Assembly: GCA_021442155.1 (NCBI GenBank)
Contig: CM038215.1
Location: 277,438,413-277,502,412 of the forward strand
Source: Cymbidium sinense
Lineage: Eukaryota; Streptophyta; Magnoliopsida; Asparagales; Orchidaceae
DNA length: 64,000 nt
Reading direction: 5' to 3'
Shown here piece by piece: positions 33,931-47,000 of this stretch (its first letter is position 1; each line of letters begins with the position of its first letter). The translations under genes were made by a program, and so were the position numbers. A model generated the notes under the pieces. It searched no databases, was not told where the DNA came from, and saw nothing but the letters and a program-made list of their open reading frames with translations.

Positions 33931-36900
33931 GGAAACCCCATGTAGGGGGTATTTTATTGACACAAAAAAAGGGTTACAAGGTCCTTAAAGGGGATAAACT
34001 CACCAAAAGCTACAATCACTAAGGAGTAAATCTATCTAAGTACATCCAAAAGAAAAAGAAGGCATTAAAGCAATCAAAAGATACCAATGAGACGAGAATC
34101 ATGACACTATGGAGCAAACCGAAGAGGACAAGAGAGAAGAGAGAAGCACTCAGAGCTGCTTGGTAAAAGTCTTGATATCCTTAGTACCGCAAATATAATC
34201 AAAATGACAGGATGTGAGATAGAGAGCAAAGAATGAGAAAGGGGTTCCCATCCTGGTTATAGGACCCGATAAAAGACACCATGTCAATGAATTCCCAGCA
34301 CCAATACAAGTAGTTCATCACATTCATCATTCGACAGCAAGCTCATTAAAAGTCCACCCATTTAGATAGAGCATTATAAGGTTTGAATATGAATTAGTTA
34401 AGATCATCTTAATAGTGATCTGCATAAGTCTAACAAAGCTAGGCAAAAGATAAGAGAAGCAAAGTAAAATGGTTTTCAGTGCAGAATCAAAAACAAATAG
34501 GTAACACCAAATAGAAATTAAGTGAATTAAGTCAAGAAACCAAAAAAGTTGAAACCCCAGCCCAATTGACAAAGCATGTAAGGGTTAAAAGAAAGAAATA
34601 GATAGTAAAAAATAAGGTAGAGATCCTTTATTTAGAGGCTCTCCCACCACAAAAAAATTCCAATAAGAGATAATGAGCAAAAGTTCAAGGGTTTAGTAGC
34701 AGAAATAATAATCCATTTATGCCAAAAGCAATAAAATAAAGGGTGACCACAACCCAACTATCTATAAAAGGTAAAATAGTGATTAAGACCAGGTAAAGCG
34801 TAAGAGTACTCCTCATGATCCAGACATGTTCTCATCATAGCCAAGAGAGGAAAATAACAACAAAGATCAACAACCTAGATATTAGCAAGAAAAATAAGAC
34901 AAAAACAAAGAGCACTAGCAAAAGTACTCTAAAACCAAATCCAACAATGGAGGTAATGATATAATTCCATTCCAAAAGAAATATTAAAGTAGACATGGGA
35001 TTTCACAAACAACAAAGTAAAGAATAAGCAAACCATTTGATGCTCAAGGTGTCCTACCTGGACAAAAGTAATTAAGAAGCAAGAAAGTCAAGAAACCCAA
35101 CTCAACCGTTACATAAATGTAGGAATGACCAAAGTAGCAGAAAAGATAGGGAGGAATAGGTAATGAGCCCCACCACAAGCCAATCCAAGAAGATACATTC
35201 AAATAGTAAAGAGAAAGCTTAGTAGTAGACACTTTAATCCACCAAAGATAATGACAAGACAACTGAGGTTAATAACCCAATTATGCATATAAGATAAACC
35301 ATTGATTAAGTTCAAGTAACAAAAGAATGATCTTCAAGATTTGCATGTTCCCATCATAGAGGGAAAACCAATAGGAAGACCAACAAAAGATGTTAAAGAG
35401 AAAGACAAAAAAGAAAACAAAGAAAACTTGCTAAAGCAAGGGACTCAAAATTCCAAAACCAACAATTATTATTTTACACCCATTAAGAAAAGCAATCTTT
35501 AAGAACAAAGATATAAAATAGAGAATGAATGAGTTCAAGTAATTCCCAACGAAAGAGCCACAACCTCAAAAGTAATGAAAATCCATTAAGTAACTCCAAA
35601 CCTCAGCATGGAAAACCAAAATAGCAAGATTGATAAGAGCCTCAAGGGTCCAATTAAACCAACAATAAAGGAGATACAACAAGTTGACCATATGAAAAGC
35701 CATTAAGAGTAGAGTGCATAAAATCGATCCCATAATAAGAATTTTAAGGAAAGAAAACAAGATGTAAAGAGAAACACCATGTTTGATCAAAAATATTGAG
35801 AATCAAGAATAAAAAAACACATAACTCACAAAAAACAACAATCTGGAAATAGGTCCCAAAACCAATGACTAGCATTGGGAGGAATAACAAGACCTTTCCA
35901 TCAAATTATAGTCTAGTAAATAAATAAAGAAGGCCCAAAATGAGAGGGAAAACAAAGTAAAAACCAAAAAGAGAGGCAACATGAAAACCCATTCTTGCAG
36001 GGAGCAAGAGAAAACAGCCAGCAAAAAACAAATTCTCTCCAGACAAGAGCAATAAAAGAGATTGACCAAAGCCCCAATCTTAGAAACATCTTGCACAAAA
36101 AGGATCTGCTGAACAAAAGAGCCAGAATCAATCTGAAGAAACTCCATCTAGTTCAAAAAATAAACAATATAGAAAGAAATAACAGAATGCCAAAGATTCC
36201 ACCCAGCCAAAGTAAAAGAAGCATAAAAAGATAACCAAGAAGTAATATCAAAGTTAGACAATAAGTAAGGAGGACAAGAGGAAGAAAACCTATAAAACCT
36301 TGTGGTGGAAGAAAAGAAGAAAGCCTCCCACAACAAGATCCCACCAAAGGGACCCTCGAATCAAAAATGGTTTCCAAAGAGAGAAATAATGGGGTCCAGA
36401 TTCCAAGATAGATAATAAGAAGATAAATATCAGAAATGGCCAAAAAACCTCTTCATGCAAAAATAAAATAAAAGATAACTCCCAAAAATAAAAGGAAAAT
36501 GTCAGCTCAAAGCTAGAGTCAAAGAGAATATCAGCAGTAGCCCAAGATCTAATAGGGAGACAAGCAGCATGTCAAAAGAAAGCCACCAGTAATTATCAGC
36601 TAAAATCCAACAACCTAATAGTAAATCATCAAAATAAATATTGCAACCAGCATAATGAACACTAATACAATGCATAGAAACAACATAGGTAACTAAGATG
36701 CTCCAAGCAGTAATATCTTTGAGAAATAGTAGGTTGCAGAAATTAATGGTAGTAGCTAAACCCATCGAAATAAGTATCTCCATCCAGAAATGATTAAGCC
36801 CCCTAGGATTAGGAATGAAGGCAGCATTGATATGAAAATCCCAAATAGGAGTGGTGTTATAAAACCAATAGCAGCTGACACATAGCTCAACAAAATTCCA

Positions 36901-37195
36901 ATGTAGGGTATTAGTATGCACATAGCTCAACAACAGCCCTTTATCAGTGTAAATGCCAAAAGAAGAGAGCCTCTAAATAGAGGAGAAGCTATTAAAACAC
37001 CAAATTATGGCACAGAGAGCAAGAAAGCAAGTATTATTTGTGTGAAGCATCCACAAAAGACACAAAAAGGAGTAGAAAGCCATAAAATAAAGAGGCATAC
37101 AGTTAAAAGACCAATGGACAGTATACATCAAAAGGTTAGATTAAGTTCAGATAAGGAAACCTAATTGTCCAAGTTAACTAGCCCAGCAAGTGTTT
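33931..37195 (-). other. LINE A1 3' region (long 3' UTR) with internal repeats
   Basis: About 3.3 kb lie between the RNase H stop region and the A-rich end, far longer than the ~0.1 kb seen in LINE B. Open frames of up to 143 codons on the minus strand (for example 36502-36933) encode Trp/Phe/Leu-rich peptides with no recognised domain, and they are broken in A2. Phrases recur about 530 bases apart, for example GTCAAGAAACC at 34531 and 35087 and TTC(T/C)CATCATAGAG-like text at about 34831 and 35351. This indicates imperfect tandem duplication. A2 carries the same region, so it belongs to the element. Its function is unknown. Confidence 0.6.
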
Positions 37196-37199
37196 GGGT

Positions 37200-37790
37200 A
37201 AGGTGAGTTGATCAAAGAAGATGATACCATCCATCGATCTGATTGGCAAGGTAGTCAAGACAAGCATTTCCTTCATGCCAAACATGAGTGATGTTAAAAT
37301 TCAATTAGATAGAAGAGCTTTTGCTTGAGGAGGTAGTACAATACATTTTGGAAGTCAAAAGATCAATGAAGAGCATCCACCTCAATCCAAATATTGAGCC
37401 ATATTTTGGAGGCAAATCTCAAGAGCTTTGTAGATCGCCATAAGCTCAAAATGGGACAAGGTGAAATAAGGGGATAAGAAAAAGCACATAGTACTATACC
37501 CTTAGAGTTCAAAATGCCACCACAACTAGAGCCATTATGAGAGAGCCATCAAGATAATTTTAATAATGTGGTCAAGAGGTTTTTTCCAATAAACAATCTT
37601 GTCATTTCGACAGTAAGGTTGGTCCGGCAGGTTAAAGCCCAATTTATTGGCCACAAATTTATAGCCTTTGAATTGTCTGTAATGAATGAGATTAGCTTTA
37701 AACAAGTCACAAATTTTGTTTTTAGTTCTAGCAATAATCCTCATGTGGTTCATAGGGATCCCACGATATTTTGCATCATTTTGGTCCATC
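37200..37790 (-). pseudogene. LINE A1 RNase H domain remnant
   Basis: The linker MARTKNK-like helix and GYKFVANKLGFNLPD lead to VYWKKPLDHIIKI and, after a frameshift, LDGS with the first catalytic Asp. Further along are MAIYKALEIC, IWIEVDAL and THVWHEGNACLDYLANQ, which match the later catalytic positions of plant LINE RNase H domains. At least two frame changes are present. Product if intact: removal of the RNA strand during cDNA synthesis. Confidence 0.8.
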
Positions 37791-37829
37791 TATATGAACA
37801 AGATAAGAGTGATAGCAGTGATGATTTTA

Positions 37830-38420
37830 ATGTGACCTTTAATAGTATTATCAAAAAAGACTTCAAGAAGTTGATATAAAGTCAGAGAGCCATTGAAATT
37901 GATAGTGTTAAAAAAATCATCATACCAAATCCAAAGTTTAGAAGCAATGACCCCATTAACAAAAACATGATTAACATTCTAAATATGGTAACAACATTGA
38001 CATTTAGATGGTAAATGGAACCCTTTACCCCACAACAAGGAATCAAGGTTAAAATTTTTTCTAAATATGCCAAGTAAGAAGAAGAAGTAGGGATATTATT
38101 ATTCCAAAGTTTAGAGAACACATAGGAGGAATCATGATTATCTTTAATGTGGAGCTACACATTTTTGAGGTTGAAATCACCATTATGTGAGAGCTTAAAG
38201 AGAATCTGGTCTTGATTGTTTGGAGTGATAGGAATAGTAGAAACCATATTCAAGAAAGTAAAAGGGATAAAATCAGCAAGCTTACTATTGTTCCACTTAT
38301 TGTTATGCCAGAAAGAGTTTACTCTAATAGCGGTAGTGGAATGGTTGGAGAGTAAGTCATCAATGGAACCACATCCACTCTAGTTATCTTGCCAAAAGAA
38401 AGAAGCACCAGAGTTAATGC
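37830..38420 (-). pseudogene. LINE A1 zf-RVT region remnant
   Basis: On the minus strand: W..LCSVKWDAES, FWGINSGASFFWQDN, FKLSHNGDFNLK, KLWNNNIPTSSSYLAYLE and then, after a shift, HLPSKCQCC and LWIWYDDFF. This is the zinc-binding linker found between RT and RNase H in plant LINEs. The open stretch at 37882-38121 covers part of it out of frame. Confidence 0.7.
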
Positions 38421-38849
38421 CCCAAAAAATTAATGATTCTGCATCCCATTTGACAGAGCAAAGTCTTTTCCACATAGGAGAATCACCCGGTTTAAAGGGA
38501 TAAATGAGGGGGTGCTTACCCTGGCAATATTTAGCAGTCATGAAATTAGCCCAAAGACTATGATTACTCCTAAAATTCTACCAGAGTTTATAGGAAAAGG
38601 CATTGATAGCTTCTTTTATAGATTTAAAACCAAGACCACCTTCGTCAAAAGTGCCACAACTTTTAAACAAAGAGGTCCAGTGTATTCTTTTAGAGGAGGT
38701 AAAACTTTGTTTAGAGACGCCAATTCGCTGATGATAGAAATGGTCACACAATGGTTTGGATGAGATATAAAGGCATGGAATTAAGAGTGCTCTTAATCAA
38801 GGTGAGCCTACCAAAAGAGAGTAAATGAAATTCCCAAACCAAAATTTTA

Positions 38850-40173
38850 TTAGATATTTTGAATAAGGTCATCAAAAGATGAGATCTTTTCTGCCTTTAA
38901 AAAGGAGCCCAGATAATTAATGGGAAGTTGATTTTGCTTAAAATTAGTAATTGAGATTTGAGTATTAGTAGGAATCTTAGCTGAGGGAATAAAACAACAT
39001 TTTCTTTCATTGAGAAAGAGACCACTAACTTTGCCAAAATCATTTAAGTGATTATTTCTAGTTTTAACATGTTGAAGAGAGGCATTGCAAAAGATTATAA
39101 AATCATCAACAAAGCTAAGATGAGAAACAGGAAAACCACCATGAGTTTTAAAAAATATGATAATATTTAATGAAAAGATCATTGAGGCTCCTCGAAAGAT
39201 ATTCTACAGCAATGATAAAAAGAGAAGGAGAAAGAGGGTCACATTATCGCAAACCATGGCTCGAAGTAAAGAAACCAAGGGACTCACCATTCATGATGAC
39301 AGAAAACCAGACATTAGTGATACAACTTTTTATAAGCCGGATAAAATTATCAAAGAAACCAAACAAATGTAAGATTTGAGAAAGGAAATCCCAAGAGAGG
39401 TTGTCAAAGGCTTTAGAGATGTCCAGTTTGAAGAGGATATTACCTCCTCTAGAAGGAATATCAATGTCATGAACCATGAGAAGAATATTATCGATATATG
39501 GCTCTATTTTTAACCGCTTTGGGGAGATGATTTTAGGGAGCAGAGGGCTAATCCTATTATTAATTAATTTAACAATGAGTTTTCGGAAAAAGGTGCAAAG
39601 ACTAATAGGTCTAAAATCTCCCCAAGATTTAGGATTGTTGGTTTTGGGAATAAGGACAATAGAAGTACTTCAAAAATATCTAGGAATAGTGCTACCATCA
39701 AAGAAATCAATAACATCATCAACAAGATCAGATTTAATAAAAGGCCAACAATGTTGAAAGAAATGAGTCGTATAGCCATGAGGGCTAGCAACAGAATCAG
39801 TATTCATGCTATTGAGAGTACTACTAATCTCCACTTTTGAGGGATGCAAAGTGAGCACATGGTTATCCTCATTGTTAATCATAGAAGGGATGAGATGGGT
39901 GTTGGAGGGGGTTTCTAATGAAGGGTAAGAATTTAATAAATTTTGAAAGTGATGTATGATAGATTCCTTAATTTCATTGTTATCAGCTATCCAGCCACCA
40001 TTAGAGTTCTTAATTTTCTTAATCGAGTTTAATGCTCTTTGTTTATTGCAAATAGCATGGAAAGACCTTGTGTTTCTATCACCATCAACAATATGTTTGC
40101 TAGCAGCTTTTTGATGCCAATAGGTTTCCTCCATATTTTGGTTATTAATCAAGTTATCTTTGGCAATGCTCAA
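38850..40173 (-). pseudogene. LINE A1 reverse transcriptase remnant
   Basis: The upstream part (39670-40173) reads YWHQKAASKHIVDGDRNTRSF and further to VASPHGYTTHFFQHCW, the usual N-terminal lead of plant LINE RT. Next comes GGNILFKLDISKAFDNLSW with the first catalytic Asp, then SSHGLR, then TAA (39244-39246) where GLRQGDPLSP normally has Gln, then CDPLSPSLF. The catalytic motif FVDD is intact at 39102-39113. The domain is open for long stretches but needs stop readthrough and frameshifts, so it is inactive. Confidence 0.85.
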
Positions 40174-40389
40174 CTCATCAACTTACCGGGATCACAAAGC
40201 CTCTTCAAGTGAACAAACCACTTGTTCCATAGCTTTAAGATTGGTAAAAGATTTTAAATATATGCTTATTCCACCAATTGAGGTTTTGTTTAAGTCTTTG
40301 AGCCAAAGCGAATCATGCCTTTAATGAAATTATCCGTGTGAACAGAGCCATCCAATTAGTGAAAACAACATTAGTGAAATCGCCATATT

Positions 40390-41100
40390 TGGAATCTAAA
40401 AGGTGAGGGAGTAGAAGGGTTAAAGGGGGGAGTTTTGATAGAGATCAAAAGAGGAGCATGATCAAACAAAGTTCTGCTTAAATGCTTGACAGAGGTAAGA
40501 GGCCATTGAATGATCCAAAGAGAATTAAAGAGGGTCCTGTCAAGACGCTTCCAAAGTCTATAGTTATGCCATGTAATCGTAAACCAAAACCAATGTCAAT
40601 CGCAATCTAGATCATATTAGAGAAGTCTTCCATGGAATGGTTAGGAGAACATCCTCCCTCCTTTCCAAAGAAGCAATGATAGTGTTGAAATCACCCCAAC
40701 CAACCGGAAGGTTAAAGAGAGGAAGAAGGTTCTTAAGTGATTCCAAAGGATGTTCCTACCATTACAAGAAGCATAGATAAAGAAACCAAAAAAAAAAACT
40801 CACCAAAATGAGATTTTGACATTAACCAATTGATCAAGATCATCAATGATGGAAATGGTGATGGAATTATTCCAAAAACACCAAATTTTATTATTAAGAT
40901 TGAAAAGGAAATTTTGAAATCCAAGCGATCTAGCAACATGGGAAATCTTGGAAGAGTTAATGAAAGACTCAATAATAATAAGTAATTTGATGTTATGAGC
41001 GCGACAGAGGCTCCTAACATGGTTGTAGACAAGGAGAGTCCCACAACCCCAGATATTTCAAATAAGAAAATTAATCATAATAAAAAATCCAAAAAAGGAA
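40390..41100 (-). pseudogene. LINE A1 apurinic-type endonuclease remnant
   Basis: With frame corrections the minus strand gives INFLI-stop-NIWGCGT (normally LVWNxRGIG; the Trp codon is TGA), LLIIIESFI with the Glu of the LLEP motif kept, HVARSLGF, KIWCFWNNSI, and LVGVISTLS where WLVGGDFN is expected. This is the family's target-nicking nuclease. A stop and several frameshifts make it non-functional. Confidence 0.7.
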
Positions 41101-41599
41101 AAGGAAAGAGAGGAGGACATAATTTTTGGTGTGGTGTTAGAGAAGAACGTGTGGTTCTAGTGAAGTTATTATTAGTCATTTTGGCTTTATAAGATTTTTT
41201 TTAGTAACAATTTGGAAGAGTTTATCAGTATCCAAAGTATCTCCATCAGAAAGGGATTGGTTTTTGGTATCCATAATAGGAGCGATCAATGTTTTAGTAG
41301 TGGTGATTTCTCCTTCTAGTATCGAGTAAGAATGAGAAATTGGGATACTCAGTATCACTCAGAGAAATAGAAGGGGAGGTTCTTGCACCATTAATAGTAC
41401 AAATATCCTCCATGATGCATATTTAGATTTTGGTCACACCAAAGGTTCAACATTATTTTGATCCAATATAAGATTCCCATTCAAATTATCATTAAGATTC
41501 AAATGGAGCAAAGGAGTCATGAGAAGCCAAATTATTACAAGTAGAAGTGCTAGGTAAGTTATCATTAGTTTCTTCACACACCTCAATAGTACTATTTAT

Positions 41600-42512
41600 A
41601 CCAAGCTCATAATGTTTTCAGACAAATCGAGGTAATAAAGGGGTAGTGGATGAGTTCCATTATGAGTAGCTTTAGGCACATAAGCTAACTTTATTGGTTT
41701 TCCCAGTTCCAAGAGAGGTATTAGTATCCTGTGATATATTCTTTTTGTGGTTAGGGTGTAACACAAAGAATTTATAGTGATCATGACCATGGATCTTACA
41801 ATGAGTGCAAAAGATGGGAAAATTTTCAAATTCTACTTTCTGGTTATATCTGAATTTTTCTGAACCGATCCAAACTTCTTTGGAGTTTTTTTGGTAATTT
41901 CAATCTCAACCAAGATACGCAAGATTAGATCTAGCAAAGAAGGGTTTTGATCAATTTGAAGGGGTCTACCAAATAGAGCCCCAACCACAAACAGAACTTG
42001 GTGAGTAATATAGTGAATTGTCACGTTTGGAAAAGCAAGCCATAAAGGAACAATAGGGGATTCCTCTTTGACATCAAAAAGGGGTGACCATTTCAAGAGC
42101 CGCAATTATACACAAAATAGGAGCGACAAGCAAAGACTCGAGAATAATGTAAATCATTTGATAACTGAATAAGGATATGTCGAGGATCAATCAGCCCAAT
42201 AGTGAAGACTCCCGAAAGCTTTAAGTTATGGAAGAAAGATCGGATATTATCTAGAGTAGGGTGTTGTAGAGAGAATTTACCAACCAAAGAGAACTCAAAA
42301 GGCCTAGCTAATTTCTCCACATCTTGGTCAGAACACATGACAGCTGACAATCCACAGAATGAGGTTGAAATTAAGTTAACCAAGGCATTAGAGCAAGGGT
42401 TCTTACCAGAAAGAGCATCCTTAAAGGACTTGCGATTAATGGGCAAAGGGATCCAAGAATGATAAGCTGGGTTGCATGGAGCATGCCTCACCATTGAACA
42501 ATCCAGAGTCAC
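41600..42512 (-). pseudogene. LINE A1 ORF1 (DUF4283 and zinc-knuckle nucleic-acid-binding protein) remnant
   Basis: The first 139 codons from 42512 are open. They contain LARPFEFSLVGKFSLQHPTL, a FFHNLKLSGVFTIGLIDPRH block, then LIQLSNDLHYSRVFACRSY: the DUF4283 domain of plant LINE ORF1 proteins. After a frameshift the next frame continues LLKWSPLFDVKEESPIVPLW. The zinc knuckle reads FCTHCKIHGHDHYKFF, so the final Cys of the C-x2-C-x4-H-x4-C pattern is Phe. The start Met near 42512 follows a short C/T-rich leader. A poorly conserved linker lies at 41100-41600. Confidence 0.75.
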
Positions 42513-42655
42513 ATAAGCAACCAGAGGAAAGCAAGAACCAAAGCAATAAAATAGCGATCATGATCGGGGTAGCCCAAAATGCAGCTAAACCATCGAAAAT
42601 TGCACGGGAACACAAAATCGCCAGAGAGGGAGCACAGCCGAGAGGAAGATGGGGT

Positions 42656-44079
42656 TTCGGTTTAGGTTTGGTTTTTAGGTGAGTTTTGGATTTTTGGTTT
42701 AGGGTTTAGTGTTTAGGCTTTAGGATTTAGGGTTAGATTAGGGTTTTGGGTTTAAGGTTTGTTTTTTAGTTTTAGTTTAGGTTTAGGGTTTTAGGGTTGT
42801 ATGTTTTAGGATTTAGGAGGTTTAGGCATTATGGAAGGTTTTGGTTTAGGTTTTTTAGGGTTTAGGGTTGTAGGTTTAAGGTTTAGGGTTTAGGGTTTAG
42901 GATTTATGGTTTAGGATTTAGGATTTAATGTTTTTTTTTAAATTAAGTAAATCAGTAGGTTTATGTTTATTTAGTTTATTTAGTTTATTTTTTTATTTAT
43001 TTTAGTTTATTTTATTTTTATTTTATTTAAATTTATTTTTATTTTTTTTAGTTAGTTTATTTATTTTATATTTATTTTTAGTTTAGCATTTTAAATTAAT
43101 TTATTTTAGGTTTAGATTTTAAGTTCATTTTTTAGTTGAGTGTTATTTTATTTTATTTTAGGTTTTTTTATTTTTTTTATTTTTAGGTTTAGGTTTATGT
43201 TTTATTTTATTTTGTAGGTCTAAGTTTTAGGTTTTATTTTTTTATTTTAGGTTTTATTTTTTAGTTTAGGTTTAGGTTTATTTTTAATTTATTTTATTTT
43301 ATTTAGGGTTTAAGTTTAGGTTTAGGTGTAGTTTATTTTAGGTTTAGGTTTAGGTTTTATTTATTTTAGTTTAGTTCATTTTTTGGTTTATTTATTTGAG
43401 TTTATTTTATTTTATTTAGTTTAGGTTTAGTTTTTTTTAGTTTAGGTTTTATATATTTTTAGGTTTTATTTTTTAAATTTATATTTTAAGTTTTCATTTT
43501 ATTTAGTTTTATTTTTCTATTTTAGGATTATTTTATTTTTTTATTTAGTTTATTTTATTAAGGTTTTTATTAGGTTTTATTTTATTTTTAGTTTAGTTTA
43601 GGTTTTCTTTATTTTAGTTTATTTTATTTTATTTTATTATATTTATGTTTAGATTTTTATTAATTTTAACTATATTTATGTTTAGAATTTATTTATTTTA
43701 ACCTTGGTTTATTTAGTTTAGCTTTCTCGTGCCTTTGGTCTTGGTCAGTGGTATGTCTTTCAGGGTTTAGGGTAGGATCTTAGAATGGTTTCAGATTTAG
43801 GATTAGGGCCCAGCTTTAGGGTTTAGGGGCCCAGGGAGGTAGTGAGTCAAGTGGTAGTTGTCACCAGATTAGGGTTTGTGTCAGTGTTTTAGGGTTTGGG
43901 GCTTTTTAGGGCCAGGTCGGGCCCAGGGTTTAGAGGTTTAAGTTAAGGTCAGGTAGGGTTTAAGTAGGTAAAGAGGGTGTTTGGTGGGAGGTTTAGGGGG
44001 AGGGTTTAAACATTAGGGTGGTAGGTTTAGTGTTTAGGGTTTAGGTTTAGGTTAGGGTTTGTTAGGGTTTTATAGTTTT
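42656..44079 (+). repeat. Degenerate telomere-like array (array 9)
   Basis: About 275 bases of TTTAGGG-like text after LINE A1, then the anchor TTTTAAATTAAGTAAATCAG (about 42937), then TTTTA-rich sequence to 43700, then scrambled G-rich text with GGCCCAGG variants, and oligo-T (44070-44079) at the LINE A2 junction. Confidence 0.85.
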
Positions 44080-47000
44080 TTTTTATGAAACCCCATGTGG
44101 ATTTTATTGCAAAGAGGACAAAAAAGGGGATAAACTCCGAACCATGCTCAAAGAGCTACAATTAAGGTAAATCCCTTATCTAAGTACATCCAAAAGCAAA
44201 AGAAGACAAGCAATCAAAAGATACAAGTTGATTAACATAATAAGCCAAAGGAAGATTAGGGCCAATTTAGAGGATGTGAGAATGCATGATAATATGGAGC
44301 AAACTGCAAGAGGACAAGAGAGAATCAAAAATTGTAATAAGAAAGTGATGTAAGGTAATACGACAAAAGGATAAATGAAAACAACATACCGAGAATGATA
44401 GTAAGGAATTATGATAGAAGGCTCAGCTCACCATACTGTGATGCAAATATGAGCATCCAGACTTAAAAGGGTTACATCGCAGAGCTACTACCAAACCAAA
44501 AGGGAGTGAGATCATCACATCCATCATAGCCAACAAACCAGGAGATAATGCCAGTTGAAAGTCTTGTGAGTTTACCAAACCTTAACAAAACCATATCTAA
44601 TATAGAGAGGAAATTGCAAAGAGTCAAGGATAAGGTGTCCCATTCAAGAAAAGTATCATCAATATACCACTCATGAGAATACATAAGCATGTGAGAATGA
44701 AACATCTTTGAACCTCATGAAAAGTCATATCCAAGAAGAGAAAAGCGATATAATCCCTCCACAAGAAAACAGCAGAGGAGGCAACTTACTGAAATCCTAC
44801 TAATCAAGTCAATGAGCCTATAATTAACACCATCCCAAACATATGATATATATATGAATCTTTCAAGCCAGGAAACAACCCCCTTATTAATATCCATATC
44901 AGGAATTGGGAAAAGCAATTGTAAAGGAAGAAAAGATAGCCCAACAAAGGAAATAGACTACAACCTACCAAAAATAGCACCAAGTAAAGACAAGGAGCCC
45001 AAAGAGTGATTCAGACCAAAAAATTGATAAGATCAAGAAACAACAAGAAAAAGATGGCAAGAATAGATACACAAAACCTAACCTATCCAAGATGGGAATA
45101 GAGACAACAACAGATAATGTAGATCACAATAATCAGAAGATGAACAACAGCCCAGACATAAATAGCACGGGCATTCAAAAAGCCAACCCCAACAGCAAAA
45201 TAGTTAATGCAACATTTGAACCCACCAGAAGAAAATCAAAAGTGGATTCAAATGAGTATCAACATTAGAATCCAAAAAAAAACACAACATCAAGGCCAAA
45301 ACTAGCCAAGACAAAGAATAGTTAAGATAGCAACATCCAAGATAGGAAGGGACAACAAGTTAATAAAACCTCTTAATAAAGTAGACATTGCAATAGTTAA
45401 TAACCAAATAGATAGATATAAAAATAAGTATCTGAACGTATAAACTGGGATAGAAATCACCAAAAACCATCAGAACAATAATGTCAGAAATAGGTTGCTA
45501 AACATAGGACCCTGAAGTCCTATAGCCAACAAAGATGGAGCAAACATAGGAGTCCTGAAAAACCAAGATAGAAAATATCCAAGACAAGTAACAACCAAGA
45601 CAACAAAAAACCAGCTATTTATAAAGCCACCCATCCAGATAAAAAGTAAGAGATACAAGTTTAACCGAATGAAGATGGAGAAAACAACAGCAGATAAAGT
45701 AGACCAATGAATTCAGATGATATGCAAATAATAAACCAATAAGGGGGTTCAAAGCAAATTCCACCAAGCAATCAACAACTTCAATAGAGACTTACTGAAT
45801 AAAACAAACCAAAACCCCAGACAAGATGTAGAGTATTAATCCAGTCACCAACAACCAAGGAAATTAATACCAACAGCCAAGAGTCCACCAAAAGCATAAA
45901 GATCCAAATAATCGATGGAAAATCACAGGGATCGCATAAATGTTAACCAAGTGGGATAAAATAGAAGAAGGAGAAGAAGGTTTTAACAAAAAAAATAGTC
46001 GAAAAAAGAAAAAATAATAAACCACAAAGACCACCAACTGAAAGGACCCTAAAATCCAATAGTATTAAAAGGGTTCAAGGATAATAAAAGAAAAACCTTC
46101 AGATAAAGTCGATCAGTTTTAAACCCACAACCAAAGAAAGGCTAACATTTATTAAGGAAATCCAAACTTGCAAGGAAAATCGATCCCATAATAAAAGAGA
46201 AGAATTCTGACTATGGCAAATAGAACCATGATGAAAAGAGCAATAGCAAGTGTGATCAAAATTAGCCCACCTGATAATAACACAAACAGTTAGAAAATCA
46301 AGAATAAAAAAACATCCATAAGTCACAAAGATAACAATCTGGAAATAGGTCCCAAAAAACTAATGACTAGCATTGAAAGAAATAACAAGACCTTTCCATC
46401 GAAAACGCCTAACAAAGAAGGCCCGTAATGAGAGGGATAATAAAGTAAAAACCAAAAAGAGAGGCAAACATGAAAATCAATTCCTGCAGGGAGCAAGAGA
46501 AAATAGCTAGCAAAAAACAAATTCTCTCCAGATAAGAGCAGTAAAAGAGATTGACCAAAGCCCCAATCTCAAAAACATCCTACACAAAAAGGATTTGCTG
46601 AACAAAATAGCCAGAATCAATCTAAAGAAACTCCATCCAGTTCAAAAAATAAACAGTGCAGAAAGAGACAACAGAATGTCAAAGATTCCACCCACGCAAA
46701 GTAAAAGAGGCATAAAAAGATAACCAAGAAGTAATATCAAAGTTCTGCACAATAATAAGTCCAGTCAAGAAGGTTATAAGAAAGCAAAAAATAACCTTGT
46801 GGAAGAGAAGAAGAAGAAAGCCTCCCACAACAAGATTCCACCAAAGGGACCCTACTGAATCAGAAAATGGTTTCCAAAGAGAGCAGGCTGAATGGGGTCC
46901 AAATTCTAGTATAGACTATAGCCAAGAAGATAAATATCAGCAAAAAGGCCAAAATGCCTCTTCATGCAGAAAAATAAAATAAAAGATAACTAAAAAAGGA

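Larger units (their letters stand above)
33931..42655 (-). mobile_element. LINE A1: near full-length L1-type plant LINE with RNase H and a long 3' region
   Basis: Reading the minus strand from 42655 there is a short C/T-rich 5' UTR, a DUF4283/zinc-knuckle ORF1, a linker, an endonuclease, RT, zf-RVT and RNase H (ending about 37200), then about 3.3 kb of 3' sequence. The 3' end has AATAAAAT, CATGGGGTTTC and then AAAATAAAAAA directly before CCCTAAACCC. This is the architecture of plant L1-clade LINEs with a C-terminal RNase H. Stops and frameshifts occur in every domain, so it is dead. Both flanks are telomere-like array. A second copy (A2, 44080-48045) and a stub (A3, 61745-61930) share its 3' end. 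No target-site duplication could be recognised in repetitive flanks. Confidence 0.85.

Noticed and set aside
36502..36933. 143-codon minus-strand open frame
   Set aside because: It lies in the LINE A 3' region, has no recognised domain, and the matching stretch in LINE A2 is broken by indels.
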